From Cristatella mucedo (Eukaryota > Bryozoa > Phylactolaemata > Cristatellidae), in the NCBI GenBank assembly GCA_009760855.2, contig WPIO01000022.1, positions 3,173,001 to 3,237,000 of the forward strand: DNA of 64,000 bases, read 5' to 3'. A program made the translations under genes and the position numbers. The stretch's first letter is position 1; each line of letters begins with the position of its first letter. The notes under the pieces were generated by a model. That model saw nothing but the letters and a program-made list of their open reading frames with translations. It was not told the DNA's origin and searched no databases. Below, piece by piece: positions 11,220 through 24,422 of this stretch.

Positions 11220-13900
11220 TATAGTATATCGGTGCTCAGCCACGGCACGCTGGCTCGTCCTTGATGCGGCATAGCAGGCGGGGCTCGCCCTTGGCGCGAC
11301 GCAGCCCACCTGTGGCAGGCAGGATAAGGCGAGCGGACGAGGAGGGCAGTTGGAACGCGGACGGAGGGATGAGCGGCCGTGTGCTTATTTCGCTGCGAGC
11401 GCCAGCCGAATACACGGCGGTTGAAGCCCCCTTGGTGTTTCCGTGTCGTCGCATGTGTGCAGCCATAGCACCAAGCTACAGCTCGGTCCAAGTCTCTAAA
11501 TATGCTCAACTAACTAGCCAGCAATAGTTAACTCCATTGAACTGAGGACTTGCTTGAAATCAAGGTTGGTATTTTCACATGAAAAATATAAAAAGAAAGT
11601 ATGCACACTCCATTTTGCTTTTGGCTCCCCCTTGGCCTTGGCGCCCGGGAATATTTGCCCCCCCCCCCTGTCAGCCCTCCGCTACGCCTCTGGGTACGGA
11701 ACCTCGCTTGGTAACAGGGTCATCTATCCAGAAGAATAGCAAGTTTCGCAAGTTTTGGGAGGCTTTCTACTATTTTCTAAGAGCTCCTACAGTAAATACC
11801 CTCACTTTTGGACCCTGACAATTTTCCACTAGAGCTAGTTTGGCTACTTTTACGGTCTCTCCAGTTTGTCACAGGAAGCGATTAGGTGAAAGGGATTCAC
11901 TAAGACGGTAATTACCAGAAAATAAGTCAGTGTATATAAAAGTTTGGATTTCAACAAAAAGGCTAGATATGCCACAAACGAGGTGTAGCAGCTGCCAAAT
12001 CCGAGCAGAACTTGGCCCCAAACACTGCGCTCGTAATGGTATTAGTCTCAGCTGGCACATGACAATTACAGCAAAGTACCGAGCCTTGAACTCACGGCTA
12101 ACCACTTGTAGGTGCAGCGCCAGTGCACGCAGGCATACCGCCAGTGGCGGTGGATGGCTGTAAAGCTGAGCGCCCATAACTCAAGATAAAATGCTCATAT
12201 CAATAGCTTGAAGAAGTCTATTTGACAGTGACGGGGTTGCGTGCGTCTGACAGCAGCCACGACGTATGCCAACTCTCGTACGGTCCCGTCCCATGTAACG
12301 CAACTCAGCTCCAATGCCAAGGCATTAACTCCCAGAGCAAAACTCACTCCTTTTACACAGTTTCCACTTGTACGCTGCCTTGGCCATATATAATCGCGTA
12401 ATTTGTTCCTAGCCATTGCATTGCAGAAACGGGTGTTAATGAATATTGGTTAAAATGGGGCTGATTTGGCGCGCCGCCGTTTCAACCATGCGAAGCGGGC
12501 CCCCAGGCAGATGTCGGTATCAGCATACGGAATTATGCGGTGGGATATACGCAGCGTTTAAACGCATGGCGTATCTCAGAGAAAATTTAAATGGCAATTG
12601 CCAATCTCAAGGAAAAGGGCTGCCATGCCGTCTACAGAAAAAAGAGCAAGTAGACGAAGAATGCCACCAGCAGTCAATACAGGAATTATTTTTGATACAG
12701 AATTTTCTTCTCTCTAATTCAGCCACCCCTCTATTCTGATTGCTCCAGCCAAGGATCACATCGGGATCCAGTTATATTAACATTTATTAAGTCTTCAGCC
12801 CCAAAGGTCAGAAGAAAACCTCATGCGAAGCTAAAAGGCTTCCAGGAAGAGCTGCCTAACTTTCTACAAACTTGGCCATGGGCAGTCGCGTCAAGATCAC
12901 CAATCATTTGGACATTGCCGTAAATCAGGGTAAAATGACGTTCTGTGTGAACAAACGCTGTCTTGAGGAATTAAGAAGGAACATAGCTCGGCCACCCTAC
13001 ATGGGCCTATTCATTCCCTCTCTCTCCGAAAACAAGGCACCGGCTCTGGCGTTGGTCGCAGTGTTGTTGAAATGGGCGACGTGATTGGTTTGTAGCCTAT
13101 TGATGGCCACGTCTAGCACCCTCACATCGTAGTCATGGCTCGACCGCTAGTGTAGAGGCTTGACTGAATTTTAGTTCACTCCTGATCTAAGAATGTCTCC
13201 CTCCTGTTACCCCAACGAAGCTTTGGCTGCTGCTCAAAATAAAGCTGTAACACCAGAATGCAGCAGCAGAAGCTACTTCGAGTTCATGGTCGTGCGTCGA
13301 CCTTCATAGAACACTGCTTCGCTAATCCGACGGCGATTCTGCCTGATGGCGTTAGCGGTTCCGGAATTGTGATGCCCTAAGGACCGAAGCATGTATCATA
13401 ATTTTCGGTAGCTAAAGTATTATAACTTTTTATACTTTTCCATTAGCTATCGGTCTCCTAACTACAAATTTAGCGCTGTTTCAAAGAAATCTTCGAATAG
13501 ACGGTAAGCGCGTGGATTTTTTTTCTGATGTACGGGCGCCCTTGATTGATGCTGCACTCAGATACCGTGGGCCTAAATGCGTGCATCGCTGCTGTTCTTA
13601 CGATCCTTTCACTCCGATGCTCTAGTTTCACCAGCGACGATTGGTCACCAGCTTCTGCGTATAGCGCCAGTTTCGGGCGCCGCCTTTCGCCGCATAGACT
13701 TTAGCTCCGTTGCAGCCACGCCACGTTCCTAAGAACATCTGCCAATTGCCTACCTCCCCTTGGCAGGAAGTCTTACGTGAACCCCATGACAAGCACTTTG
13801 AAAACAAGCGTCAGCACTCTCAGCCGGCGATCAGCAGATCGCGCGAGCGTGAAGTCGCGATCGTGAGGCCCCGCGGTGGTTTCTCGAAAAGCCGAGGCCG
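11220..13900. other. Unrecognised intergenic sequence
   Basis: 11230-11480 is GC-rich with open frames on both strands and no recognised domain. The remainder has only short frames. No RNA gene, LINE or SINE is recognised in this stretch. Confidence 0.3.
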
Positions 13901-14254
13901 CCACGATTCAGCTTTAATATATCTCGGCACAAAGGCCCGCTAGAGCGCCGCAGCAGCGTGAAGAGAGCCGGCCACAGTCGGTCAGATCCGGAGCCGCCTG
14001 GTTACGTACACAGCTCCTCGAGCCCCATCTACCGAGGGGGCGGGCGGCCCATGGCGAAAAGGGCGCGTCAATCCAACGCGCAGCTTTGGCCTCCATACAA
14101 GCCGCGACAGTGTCGTGCGTGGACGCCACCCGTCGCCGGATGCGACACGCGCAATGGCGTGCGACCAGCGGCGACGCCGATGGGACGGCAAGCTGCGGCG
14201 ACGGCAGTAGCGACGACGGCTGCGACGGCGGTCTTGGGCTGCACTACCGCTGCT

Positions 14255-14569
14255 CTACGGCGCCTTCTTGCTCTTGTGTCTCGTGCGGATGCATGCGAGC
14301 GCGGCGTACAGCACCACGCCCCAGACCGCCTGGCAGGCGACGAAGACGAGCGGCCGCTCGTAGCCCACGGGCGAGCTGGTTGCGGCGACGAGCACGAGGA
14401 TGGCGAGCGCCTTGACCACGGTGGCGAGGCAGTAGCACTTGAGCGAGTGCCGCAGCAGCGCCTGCTTCCTCGCCTTCAGCATCAGGTTCTCATCGTTGGG
14501 CCACGCCAGGGCGGCGTAAAGGACCGGAGGCACTGTGATCGCGCCGTGCGCCAGAAGCACCAAGAACAC
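14255..14569 (-). CDS. Last exon of a multi-pass membrane protein gene (unidentified)
   Basis: On the minus strand a pyrimidine-rich tract ends in GCCGTTGCAG at 14580-14570, a good acceptor. From 14569 an open frame of 104 codons runs to a TAG at 14257-14255. It encodes three hydrophobic segments: about residues 1-22 (VFLVLLAHGA...), 42-63 (KCYCLATVVKALAILVLVAA) and 70-93 (RPLVFVACQAVWGVVLYAAL). The tail is basic, RTRHKSKKAP. The final KKAP fits the KKXX dilysine pattern of ER-retrieved membrane proteins, which is an inference from four residues. With the four-segment exon at 27.9-28.3 kb it would give a seven-segment protein, but the phases differ (0 here, 1 there), so at least one exon between them is unseen, or they belong to different genes. 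I do not recognise the family. Confidence 0.55.
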   Translation of the reverse strand: MFLVLLAHGAITVPPVLYAALAWPNDENLMLKARKQALLRHSLKCYCLATVVKALAILVLVAATSSPVGYERPLVFVACQAVWGVVLYAALACIRTRHKSKKAP

Positions 14570-14599
14570 CTGCAACGGCACATGCACCGACGGAGGAGA

Positions 14600-15360
14600 A
14601 TGGAGCTCGCCCTCTGCTCTGACATCGGGCAGGTGCCCCGCCGGCACTGCCGCCCCGTCCGGCGCTGCCGCACCCTCTGGCGTGCTTAACGCATGCCAGT
14701 CGCCGGGACCGCCAACCGCGTCGGGGCTCGAAACCGGCGAGCGTCGGGATTCGGAGCGCGACGTGGGGAAGACGGCCCACGCTAGAGTGCTCGGTGAGGG
14801 TGCCGCTAGCGCTGCCCACTCCAGTCGCGCTGGCGAGCTCTGTATGGACGTCATTTCAAAGTGCAGTGCGGCTGGAGGCCGTCTGCCGTGGGGCAGAGTA
14901 CTAGCGCTCAACGGGTTGAGCTGTCGAGACAGCGAGTCTATTTGAAGCTCAACGCGGGGCTTTAAAGCCTCGATTTTAAATTTCAGTACACCCGGTAGGA
15001 CCGAATGCCGGCGGCGTGCACTTTCTTAGAGTTGCACATCGGTTGCCCGCAGGCAGCCATTACGTCTGCCGCGATCGCCGATGCGAGAACGTATCCGGTG
15101 CCCATCGTCCGAGCAAGTAGGGAGACTCCCACCAGCGCTCATCCCCGGCGCGACCTCGGCTACCCCCGAAGGGCGGAATGCACGCTTGGCCTTAGGCGTC
15201 GGATGCAAGTACATCAGAAACTTCAAAATACTGAGCGACCCGAGGCTGCCGGCCGACGGACTGAGCGACAAAAAGAGACAACACTGTCGACCTTAATAAT
15301 GTCGCCATTGTGGGTGTTGGCCAAAGATGGAAGAAGACAGTGGCTAACGTCTAGCTGATT
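14600..15360. other. GC-rich intronic or intergenic sequence
   Basis: Open frames continue upstream of the exon on both strands because of high GC content, but they lack recognisable domains. I treat this as intron. Confidence 0.35.
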
Positions 15361-15367
15361 AAACAGC

Positions 15368-15512
15368 TTCATTTATATAAAACAAATGCAATTTGTATAT
15401 ATCAAGGCGCCTCACTTATGCCTCAGGTCTGGAACGCGCGACCTAGGTCGTCACAGACGAGCACTAGACTTCTAGTCAAAGGCAAGCACCTTGACCCCTC
15501 AGCCGAACAATA
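15368..15512 (-). mobile_element. Degenerate family A SINE
   Basis: Minus strand shows a decayed tRNA-like head (AAGGTGCTTGCC..., GCGCGTTCCAGACC) and the tail GAGGCGCCTTGATATATAC near 15400. It is similar in layout to 9249-9403 but strongly diverged. Confidence 0.55.
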
Positions 15513-15519
15513 AGGACTT

Positions 15520-17420
15520 GGTGATCGTTAGTATCAAAAGCTGCCGAAAGATAGAGCAAAACAAGCAGACATGCTCTACCTAAGTCTATATTCCTAAGTA
15601 GGTCGTTATACACCCCGAAGCAATGCTAACTCTTTGGAGTGATTAGCTCTAAAACTAGACTGGAACTTAGTAGCAAGGTTTGAAGTTTCAATATAAGAGT
15701 TCAGCTGGTCTGCCGCTCCAGCGTCTTTATAGGAACGTTAGGAGGGAGACTGGGCGGAAGATGCTGAAGTTCTCTTGGCCTAGTGTCGCTTTCTTGAGTA
15801 GTGGCCTGACTACAGCATTTTTTAATGGTGCTGGGACATGACCCGAGGCTAATGACATATTAATGATGTTAGTTATACATGGCAGCAGCAGATCAATGCA
15901 TCATAGAAGCAGGACGTTGGGAATAGGATCCGGAGGACTAGTTGTCTCCTTTGATTGGGATATGAACTTCAGGACGAGATCACTAGTGACCTGCTTGAAT
16001 GTAGACATTGAAGTGCTGCATGGAATTGAGGGACAGATTCCAGGGTGGATGCTGTCATGTTATGGATGGACTCCCTGATCTTGTCTATTTCGTTCACAAA
16101 GAAGCTAGAGAAGCGATCAGCTAGATCATCACAAAAATCACTAGGTAAGGAGCTAACCCGAGAGCAGTTAAGGAGATGGTTGATCGTAGACATCAGCATT
16201 TTTGAATTGTGCATCTGCGATTCAACAATGCTTTTATAGAAGCTAGACTTGGACTTTGCTAGGATATATTGGTACGATCTATAGTAGTCCTCGTATGCCT
16301 GTCGATGGACAGTCAGTCCTGATCTTGTGCATGCTTTTTAAAGCTTGCGCTTAGTAGACCTAGCTAGTTTAATGTCTGTGGTAAACCGTAGGCCATCTGG
16401 GCAGGGCGCACAGTACGCATAGTCAAAGGTGCAAACTCGTCAAGCAAGTCAGCTAGTGTCGTGTTGTAGCAATCTACCAATGACGACAGGTCGGAAGGTG
16501 GATTGAGCAGCAGAGGTGAAGCAGATAGTCTCGCACGGACAGCATCGATGTCAAGGGCCTTGAGGTTTTGAGATTCACAGGTGATTTTAGATGAGGAGGA
16601 GGGCACATGTTTTAGATTGAGTAAGATCTGTATGTGGTCAGATAAGCAGGATTAGGTAACGATTGGGTCAGTTGTCTGAGAGAATTTGGTCGACTGTGGG
16701 ACTCTTGATAAGAGTGGGTCGTGCACGTGAGCCACAAATGACAATGAGTCAGTCAGTGCACAAAATTCAGTGCTGAAGGCGTTTGATAAGTTATCAAAAT
16801 GAATGTTGAAATCACCCATCATGAGGAAAGATTGATTTCTTACACACACACAAAATCGAGATGAGATCAGAGAAATCTGAGATAACGAAGGATTTGGTAC
16901 CTGGTGGGCGATAAATTACGGCCAGCTGTTTTGGATGAAATCAAGACTATAGATTCGAAAGACTGCTTCGAGGGTACTGCAAAGGACTTGAAGTCGAATT
17001 TCGAGCGTGTGATAATAGCAACTCCACTGCCAGTTTTGATCGGTCGGTGTGAAAGGGGTGTGAAAGACGGAGAAACCCGCTGGGGTAGCGTCTTTAATTA
17101 TCGGGCAGTTTACCGATTTTAACCAAGTTTTAGTCAAGGCGAGCAGGTCGAGACCTTTTTCAGAAAAAAGGTCTCTTATTACTAGGGGTTTTTGCACATT
17201 GAGCGAGGATTCCAAAGACAAGCCTTAAATTGGGCCGCCCGAGCTATAAAAGGCCTGATGACCACTAAGTTAAAGAGATTCACAGTAAAGCTTGAGAAAG
17301 AACGCGCTGAGCGGTTCGAGACAATGCTAAGAATACCAGACGAGCAGCTACTCAAGCTCTCAGCTCCCATCAAGCGAGCGGCGTCTCAGCTGGCGGCCCC
17401 AACCACCGCGGCTGCTCCGG
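15520..17420 (-). mobile_element. L2/CR1-like LINE, 5' part with endonuclease and start of RT
   Basis: Read on the minus strand from about 17400, the frames give ACLWNPRSMCKNP, LDLLALTKTWLK and GDFNIHFDNLS, the N-terminal and metal-binding blocks of an apurinic-type endonuclease. A linker follows (DCYNTTLADLLDEFAPLT, near 16450). Last comes the start of the reverse transcriptase near 15560, with LSAAFDT. Several frameshifts and stops make it a dead copy. The 5' end near 17400 and a break inside the RT near 15520 define a partial element. It looks like the 5' part of the same family as 30.2-31.7 kb. Confidence 0.82.
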
Positions 17421-17589
17421 GGCGCTTTTTTTTGTTCATATATAATTCACGGATCTTAGCAACGGCAATAAAATCTAGGAATGCATTTGAACTACGATAA
17501 CGAAGCAATAATAGGTACTCACGATCATAACCAAAATACAGGTTACCCACCGCCGGCGTATCTAACGCCGCCGGCGTGGGAGACCCAGC

Positions 17590-18200
17590 AGCTCAAAGCG
17601 ATAAGCGTAGTGTAATAGGTAAGGATATCACAGCCAAGATAGTTCTTGAGTTTTTGTCATCCCTCCAAGACTTCCATAACTCACTACTTTCAGATCTTCC
17701 TGACTGCATAGTAAAGCGCTTACAGTGGTTGCAAATTCCTACAGCTTGGCTTGTAATATCTTAATGTCGAAACTGCCATAGCACAAAAGCCACTTTTCAC
17801 CAATCTGCGATAGTTCTCCACTCAAGAGCATAACGAACTCAAGGTTCTGTCACTTTCTTTTAGGTCCCTTCGTTCTCTTCGTTCCCTTCGTTTACCTATT
17901 TAAATTCAGATGCTCACAAATCAAGCTTCGGATCTAACTCGCACACGCTCGTCTAACCGACACGTCACTCTGACGACGTCGCTTCTAACGAACCTCACTC
18001 GATCCACTCGAGGCCGTCCATTTCAGTCCCTCAAGAGCTCCAGAAGTCTGCTGGAACTGACTGACATCGCGACATCCCATGACTTGAGGACGTGTATAAA
18101 GAAGCTAAACACCTACCTGCTCTTAACATTCAAGTTGACAATCCTTGAAAGAATCAGGTCCGGTCATTGCTTGACTGTCTGGAGAACTTCAGTTTAGTTC
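17590..18200 (+). mobile_element. L2/CR1-like LINE fragment, C-terminal RT region
   Basis: Plus-strand frames read EFLSSLQDFHNSLLSDLP and later CIVKRLQWLQ, equivalent to the CLDFCNSLLTGLP...AIRRLQLVQ segment of the copy at 30.2 kb. The following 17900-18190 reads like the terminal portion (LKKLNTYLL-type) in shifted frames. Highly decayed. Confidence 0.6.
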
Positions 18201-18359
18201 AACTCGTTAATCGCGGTACTCGCATTGGTGGTCATATTCAAGATCGCTTTATCGCTAAGGCTGTCTGTACCGCTGATATTGTATTGTTGTGTTGCCCGGT
18301 GACCATCTCGGATCATTTCTAAATCTCGTTTACTGTTCCTGTTCCTGTTGCTGTCTCAT

Positions 18360-20490
18360 TACATGCAGAGGGTAGCATCAAGTTTGTCTGACGACGAAAC
18401 TGATAAAGCTTTGATCCTGAGACATTTTTGAAATACCTTTGTAATGCAGATTTTTTCTTCTTGATATACACCCAGAGTCGACCGACAGTCTCGATAACCT
18501 CACTGATGGAGTGAACATTAAACTTAGGGGTGCCCTCGACGATTATGCTCCCCTAAATTCTGTTCGTATAAAGAATCTTGGAGATTCCTTTTCAATTTAA
18601 CAAAAAAACTTTAAAAGATACGCCGTGCTAAGTGAAGGCTTGAACTCCGCTTTAAGAAGTCTAGGTCTGACGAAGACCAAGCCAATTTAAAAGACTTCCT
18701 CTGTGTCTACACCCGGAAGCTAATATGTCAGTGCTTCTTTTTCTCACTCAAAAACTAAAGTCACACTCATACAAATTTATAAGAAAGTGCACAATTTTCT
18801 TGCCAACTCTGAGAGATCTCTCTCACTCGCCGGATACTAACGGATCGGACGACAATTGTTCAGCCTTCTTAGCTAAAACAAATTGCTCGCATTCTTGCTA
18901 CCATCAAACCACATTCGACTAAAGCAATAGTTAAGTATAAACCAGTGACCTTTAAGAGATTTTCTGAGGTTTCTGCAATACGAAGTGGCTACCTTTATAG
19001 AGTATAGCAAAAACTCGTCTCCTAAAGACCCTATAACATTCCCTTGGTGGTCTTTACTAGAAGAAAAATTTAGTCCAGGCGTAACTCGGATGTTTAATGC
19101 TTCTCTGGTTAACTGGGTTGCTCTATAATCTTTCAAATCGGCCATCGTTTGATCAGTTCTTATAAAACCTGGATCGGATTCAGAGGTCCTAGCAAGCTAT
19201 CGCCCAGTTTCCCTTCTTCTCGTTTTGTCAAAAATTCTCGAAAAGATTTTCGCTAAGCGTCTTGTATAGCTCACTGAAAAGAATGAACTTTCAGACAAAA
19301 TTAGGTCGAATTCAAGCGACACCCACTCCACCGAAATTGCTCTCCTCCGCGTAACCAACAGCATTCTTTTCAGCAACACTGACGGGAATGTCACTGCCCT
19401 GGTCCTACTGAATCTGTCAGCTGCGTTCGACGCTATGATCCTGATATCCTACTTGAACGATTGAGAACGACGATCGGTCTGGCAGATAAGTCACTGGCGC
19501 GGTTCAAACTGTACTTGTCCGATCGTGTTCAATATGTGTCGTACGGTGGTCAAGTCTCATCTACCAGACCAGTCGCCCGCGGAGTCCCACACGGGTCCGT
19601 CCTCGGTCTTTGCTGTTCTCCATTTATGCTTAACCACTTGGAAAATAAATTCGGGTCTGTGGGATCGGGCATTACTTCTATGGTGACCATACTCAGCTGC
19701 ATTTGTCATTTAAACAGTCGTAGTCTGCTGCAGCGACTGATAAACAGAATGCTTGCCTTGCAGACATTGAATGCTGAATCTTGGGATATTTCCTTAAACT
19801 AGACGACAATTAAATCGAACTGAAACTCATAGGACACCCTAAGCGAACGGGTAGACTAGGAGCCTTTGCTCTTCTAATAGGTGATGCTACTGTGCGACCA
19901 TCACTGTGTGCTCGGAGTTTTTAGGTGTAGTCTTCGACAGCAGCCTAAATTTTGAAAGCTGCATGAAGAAGACTGCTTCCACAGCTAGCCACCGCGTTCG
20001 ATCCCTGTCTAAGATTGGGAACTGCCTTCCACGTTGGCTTTAGAAAAAAATTAAGTAGCCTCCCTGATTCTCTTTAGGCAGGATTATTGCAATCCTGCTT
20101 TGGCTGGGCTACCAAAAAAAAGGAATTAGGCGTAGGCGCAGCAGGTGATACATGGGGGTGCAAGGCATCAAGGTTCGGAAATCCCCCTGAAGTTCAGGTT
20201 CGTGTCTCCTCTGCTGAAGAAGCTGCGATGGCTCCCGGTTGATCGACGGATAACGAGTAAAGTTCTCACGCTGACCCACAAGGTCCACAACGGCTTCCTA
20301 ACTTCTATGACTCTACGAGACGCTTGCGGACTACTATATGGACCTACTCAACTTACGCAGTGGCAATTTCACAGCACTTCGGCTAACGGCCAATTACTGA
20401 ACACGTGGGGTAAGGTCATGATACCCACTAGGCAGGGCTTTCCTTCATACACCGCAGACTGGACGCTGACTGCATGATGGGAAGGCGTGA
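18360..20490 (+). mobile_element. L2-like LINE, second family, degenerate
   Basis: In order on the plus strand: a linker resembling LRGALDDYAPLNSVR near 18530; RT block 1 near 19200 (ILEKIFAKRL); LLNLSAAFDA near 19410; a strand reading RFKLYLSDRVQYVSYGGQVS near 19500; VARGVPHGSVLGL near 19580; and after further breaks SPLLKKLRWLPVDRRITSKV near 20210. This order is that of an L2/CR1-type reverse transcriptase. Multiple stops and frameshifts. The close resemblance to 63.56-64.0 kb (TIGLAD.., SYLPDRDQSVSSAGQVS) makes these two copies of one family distinct from the 30 kb family. Confidence 0.82.
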
Positions 20491-20499
20491 CCGGCAGTG

Positions 20500-22780
20500 A
20501 CTGCCTCGAGCTCCCGAGGTCAAGTCGCAAAGGGCTCAAACAGCAGAATACACAGACGTACGCTCATGAATGGCAGAGTGATTGGCAGATGTTAGTGGAA
20601 TTTTTTTGGCCTGATGCCAGATGACGCTGCGGCCTGCATAAAAGCTCAGGCTAAGTACACCAGCGGGTCTTCCAGTCTGTCAGTTGCAGCCGAGCACCTC
20701 TCGCGACAGAGGGCCAGCTCTGTCGCCAGACGGCTTTTCAGCCGACAGATGGTGCATTACAATCAGCCTAATGGCTGGCATACCGGAAATAACAGCTTCG
20801 TTATAGGGTTACAAAGAAACGTTTAGCCAATAGAGTTGTCTAAGAGCTTTAGAAGAGTCACTAAATATAATAGCCCATTTCTCTGCACGATATAGCCCGA
20901 TCTGAAAGGTAAAACAACAACAAGGCGATGTCGCGGTGAGCTAGGCCTATTCCACCTCCAAACTGTTTTCCTTCTCATTGGTTTTTCGCCAGGTACTACC
21001 AACCGATCGTTTCCTTCGACCTCCCTGCACCCTAATTCCCGTGTCAAAATAGTCACTGAACATACCAGTCAGCCCCGAAGCTGCCCGATTTCGTTGCTTC
21101 CTTCAGCGAAGTGAAGTACATGACAGCCTAAAACCGCATATCGCTTTTTCTTTGCTTCGCTGCACTCTCTCATGTGCCCTAAGGACACTACTGCCTAGCA
21201 TATTAGAATGTCACTCAGGAAGCTTCTGATTAGCTGCGCCGCTGGACCGATGTAAGTTTAGCAAGTAGTCGTGGCCGCAAATGACTTGTCGCCAGCTGCC
21301 ACGGCCATATCTCTCTGAGGCAAGGATCTCCAAGTAGTATTGGCTGGCCTTCCCCTCTGAGAATATCTGCAGCTCATTTGAGAGAGTTTTGGGTTTTCTC
21401 CGCTCTTTAAACTATCGAAGTTATTTTGACCCGGTGCGCCTGCAGAGGACACGAGAGTTGCTACAGATCACACTCTTGTCGCCATCTGCTCAAACGGGCA
21501 CAGAGGAAGAGAGGCCTATTCCCGAGGAAAACAAGCAGCCTATGCAGCGATCGGCTACGCTTGGCCTTGGCTCGTGAGCTGAGTGAGCTGAGGCGAAATC
21601 GCATTCGCAATTGAAAGAACAGAAAAGCCCTCCCCCTAAAGCAGACTGGTGCTTACAGTAAGATGCTCAGCGTATAAATAGCTGTATCGAAAGTCATTTA
21701 CCACACACACGCTCCCCACCACCAAGAGCCCGGAAATAGATCCCTTACTTACCTGAGATGACAAGAATTGCACCTTGGAATACTTTACGTCTCTGTACCA
21801 GTCTTCAATGTCTCCTGCAACATCGAGGTGCGAGCACTGAGCTTTGATTTTGAGGAAATTGACACGAGGATAGAGTGCATCGCGTGAAGCTCACAGATCC
21901 ATTGCTACGAGCATGAAACTGATGCATCGTTACGTGCGATCACGCATGAACACGATCTACATTCATTCAATCACGAATGGTAGCGAATATAAGTATCGCT
22001 GAATGCACCGTGACGTGTCATCGTGCCGTTTCAGTCTACCCATGCCCGACACCATTGTGTGGGCACCCCCTGAAAGGATTCAAGTCCAAAGCCGCTGAAC
22101 TAGTTTCAAGGACGAGATCGCGCGAGACTTTTCTGTCTATCTACCAAGTACGGCAATATTACGAATGCCGCAAATACCAGGTCAAAGAGTTTCTATCAAA
22201 TATCTGCTCTCGTGAGTGCCTGTCTACTTGCTACATGACTCGCGATGGTCCACGGGCCGATAAAATCAGAAATTCTATATTCGACCCAACAACTCCAGCT
22301 ACGCCTCCGCTGCTCCTACTCGCGTAGCTAAATTTTTAGAGCAGTACCAAGCTTTTTGACTACTCCACCATTTTTAGCCAATGAATCGCCAATCCATTTT
22401 TATAGACCGTTGGCAATCGATACTTTTACTCAGAATATACAGGATGAGAAAGTGCATTTCATCAATCGTGAAGTCACTGAGCTATCTGCTCTCTTGCGAA
22501 CAGTTCGGGTATTTCCTATCCAGCGAAAATTATTTTCTATCTGGCCTTTCGCATGCTATTCTTTCAACTAGTTCAGTGCAACCAACCGCACCAACTTTCC
22601 ACTGACTTTTTGCTTCGTGAGATAGAGACTTTAATAGCGCAGTGCAGCAACCGTGCAGTCTTCATGAGCTTGTGAGGTTACACATCTTAAACGAGTCTTG
22701 TCTACTAGCGTGAAAGTAGTCAACTTTATCAGCGCCAGGAGCGTGAATCATTATGTTTTCAAGAGGTCAGTCAAAACATT
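20500..22780. other. Unrecognised sequence
   Basis: No gene, RNA or repeat family is recognised. Short plus-strand frames at 21977-22327 and 22356-22571 have no known domain and no clear splice sites. Confidence 0.3.
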
Positions 22781-22789
22781 GAAACGGAA

Positions 22790-23242
22790 TATGAAGTTCT
22801 CCTCTACCACACCGCTTGCTGAATTTTTTCTTACCTCGTACAAGCCTTAAATCCTTTGGAGACCGTGCATTTAGTTCGTATGCTCCCACAGCCTGGAACT
22901 CCCTCCCGACTTGCGTTCACAACATCCCCTGACTTGACCACCCTTAAAAAGAACTTGAAAACACACCTATTTAGGACAGCATTTAGTGGGTCCCTGTGAT
23001 TCGTCCTTCACGTGCTTATGCGTGCTGACACTGTGCATGCTGCCACTAACCACATTTGCATGCTGACCCCTGTGCATGTCACCCCTAACCATGTTATTCA
23101 TTTTGTTTGTTTTTCAAGCATGATTTTACTTACCATTCAATTGCATTTCCCTTTGCAGCAAATGTAAAGTGCCTAGAAAGAGATCAAGCTCTCTGAGGGC
23201 GCTTTATCAAGTGCATTATTTTTATTATTATTATTATTATCA
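22790..23242 (+). mobile_element. L2/CR1-like LINE 3' end
   Basis: Plus strand contains the C-terminal coding end in broken frames (SYAPTAWNSLP-like near 22885, then TLKKNLKTHLFRTAF near 22950, stop near 23000). It is followed by the same 3' tail as 30.2 kb (CATGCTGCCACTAACC, the AGAGA...TCTCT hairpin and terminal ATT repeats). Confidence 0.9.
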
Positions 23243-23760
23243 GAGAACAAGTCTTGAAGTGCTTGATTGAACTTCGAGCAGAAGTGCCAATTTTTAGAGC
23301 AAAATTAATTGAGCCCCGAGAGCATTTTTACGCTAACGAATTCATTTACGACTTGAGCTGCTTAGGTGGGTTTTTTGGCCATATTAGCGAGGCAAATCTT
23401 GCGATTAAAGGTCCTGCAGTCGCCATTACGGATGCTACTGAAAGATGGCTAGCTTTTCTGACCTAACTGCCAGCGTGGAAGAGGTGGCTGGAGGCGGACA
23501 GCTATGCAAACTTTTCAACATTATCGGTAATACTTCTTCAGAATGGACTAGAAACAATGTCACTGCACGCAGAATTCTGCAGACAACCGGAAACTTTGCA
23601 GGAATATTAATTTGCAGAACACAATGGTACGAAAGAATTCAACTTGAAGAGCCTCGGGGAATTATTTCGCGCGTTGAACCAAGCCTACCTAGGCTGACAA
23701 ACCAACTTACGGGTGGTCTGAATCTGTTTGCGACTGTATACTTTTTTGAATGAGGGTTTT
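23243..23760 (+). mobile_element. hAT-type transposase fragment (SCAND3/ZBED5-like)
   Basis: Plus-strand frame from 23254 reads IELRAEVPIFRAKL, FYANEFIYDLSCLGGFFGHI and SEANLAIKGPAVAI. This fits the hAT-family segment with an ELR..., a FxxDEFIxDLAFLxDIxxHLNELN-type block and a following LQG block. Frames after 23440 (FLTLPAWKRW-like, then FNLKSLGELFRALN) would continue it. Frameshifted and truncated, and abutting the LINE (ATT)n end at 23242. Confidence 0.55.
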
Positions 23761-24284
23761 AAGCACTTGTTTCCATCAAAATAAAAGTAGAAATCGATTC
23801 CATATCAAAGATGAAATTATTTTTAACATTTTCAAAGACCAATACACATCCCAATGCACGCCAAACAACAACCTTCTCAGTGTCAAATGAAATCAACTTG
23901 TGAGTAGAATCGAATTTTCTGTTTAATTTGCAGCTAGAGATCGTTTTCAGTTTATTAGTTTGGTCGCTAACTTTTGCGTGAAAAACTGTGAGAATTCCCA
24001 TTTTTGTTAGGATTGTTTACTGCATTCACATACACAAAGTGTGAATTAAATAATCATCTAATACATTTACTTGATTGCCTGATTCGGTGTAGCGCAAAAG
24101 CAGTCATACATTGTATGACGCAATATATTTTCAATAAAATACCGTACATTCATTGCATCAAAGTTATGCTTAATGTGCTTATATACATTTTACTACGGAG
24201 AGGGTTCACGGCGTTCACCTGATTATCAAAGTCGTCTGTTTATTACATCATATTGTGGGTCTTTTTGATTCGTTCTCCGTGTGC

Positions 24285-24422
24285 ATGTACCTGCTTACAC
24301 TACACCTGCTGCTTGCGGATGCTACGACCAATCATTTGGTAATGCTTTCTATAAAGAGCATACAAAGAGATAAGTTCTCTGAGGCACTCTACAAATGTAA
24401 AATTATTATTTTTATTATTTCC
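24285..24422 (+). mobile_element. Decayed LINE/SINE 3' tail
   Basis: Contains AAAGAGATAAGTTCTCTGAG flanked by GAGC and GCACTC and ends in (ATT)n, so it keeps the local hairpin tail. The body upstream is too diverged to assign. Confidence 0.5.
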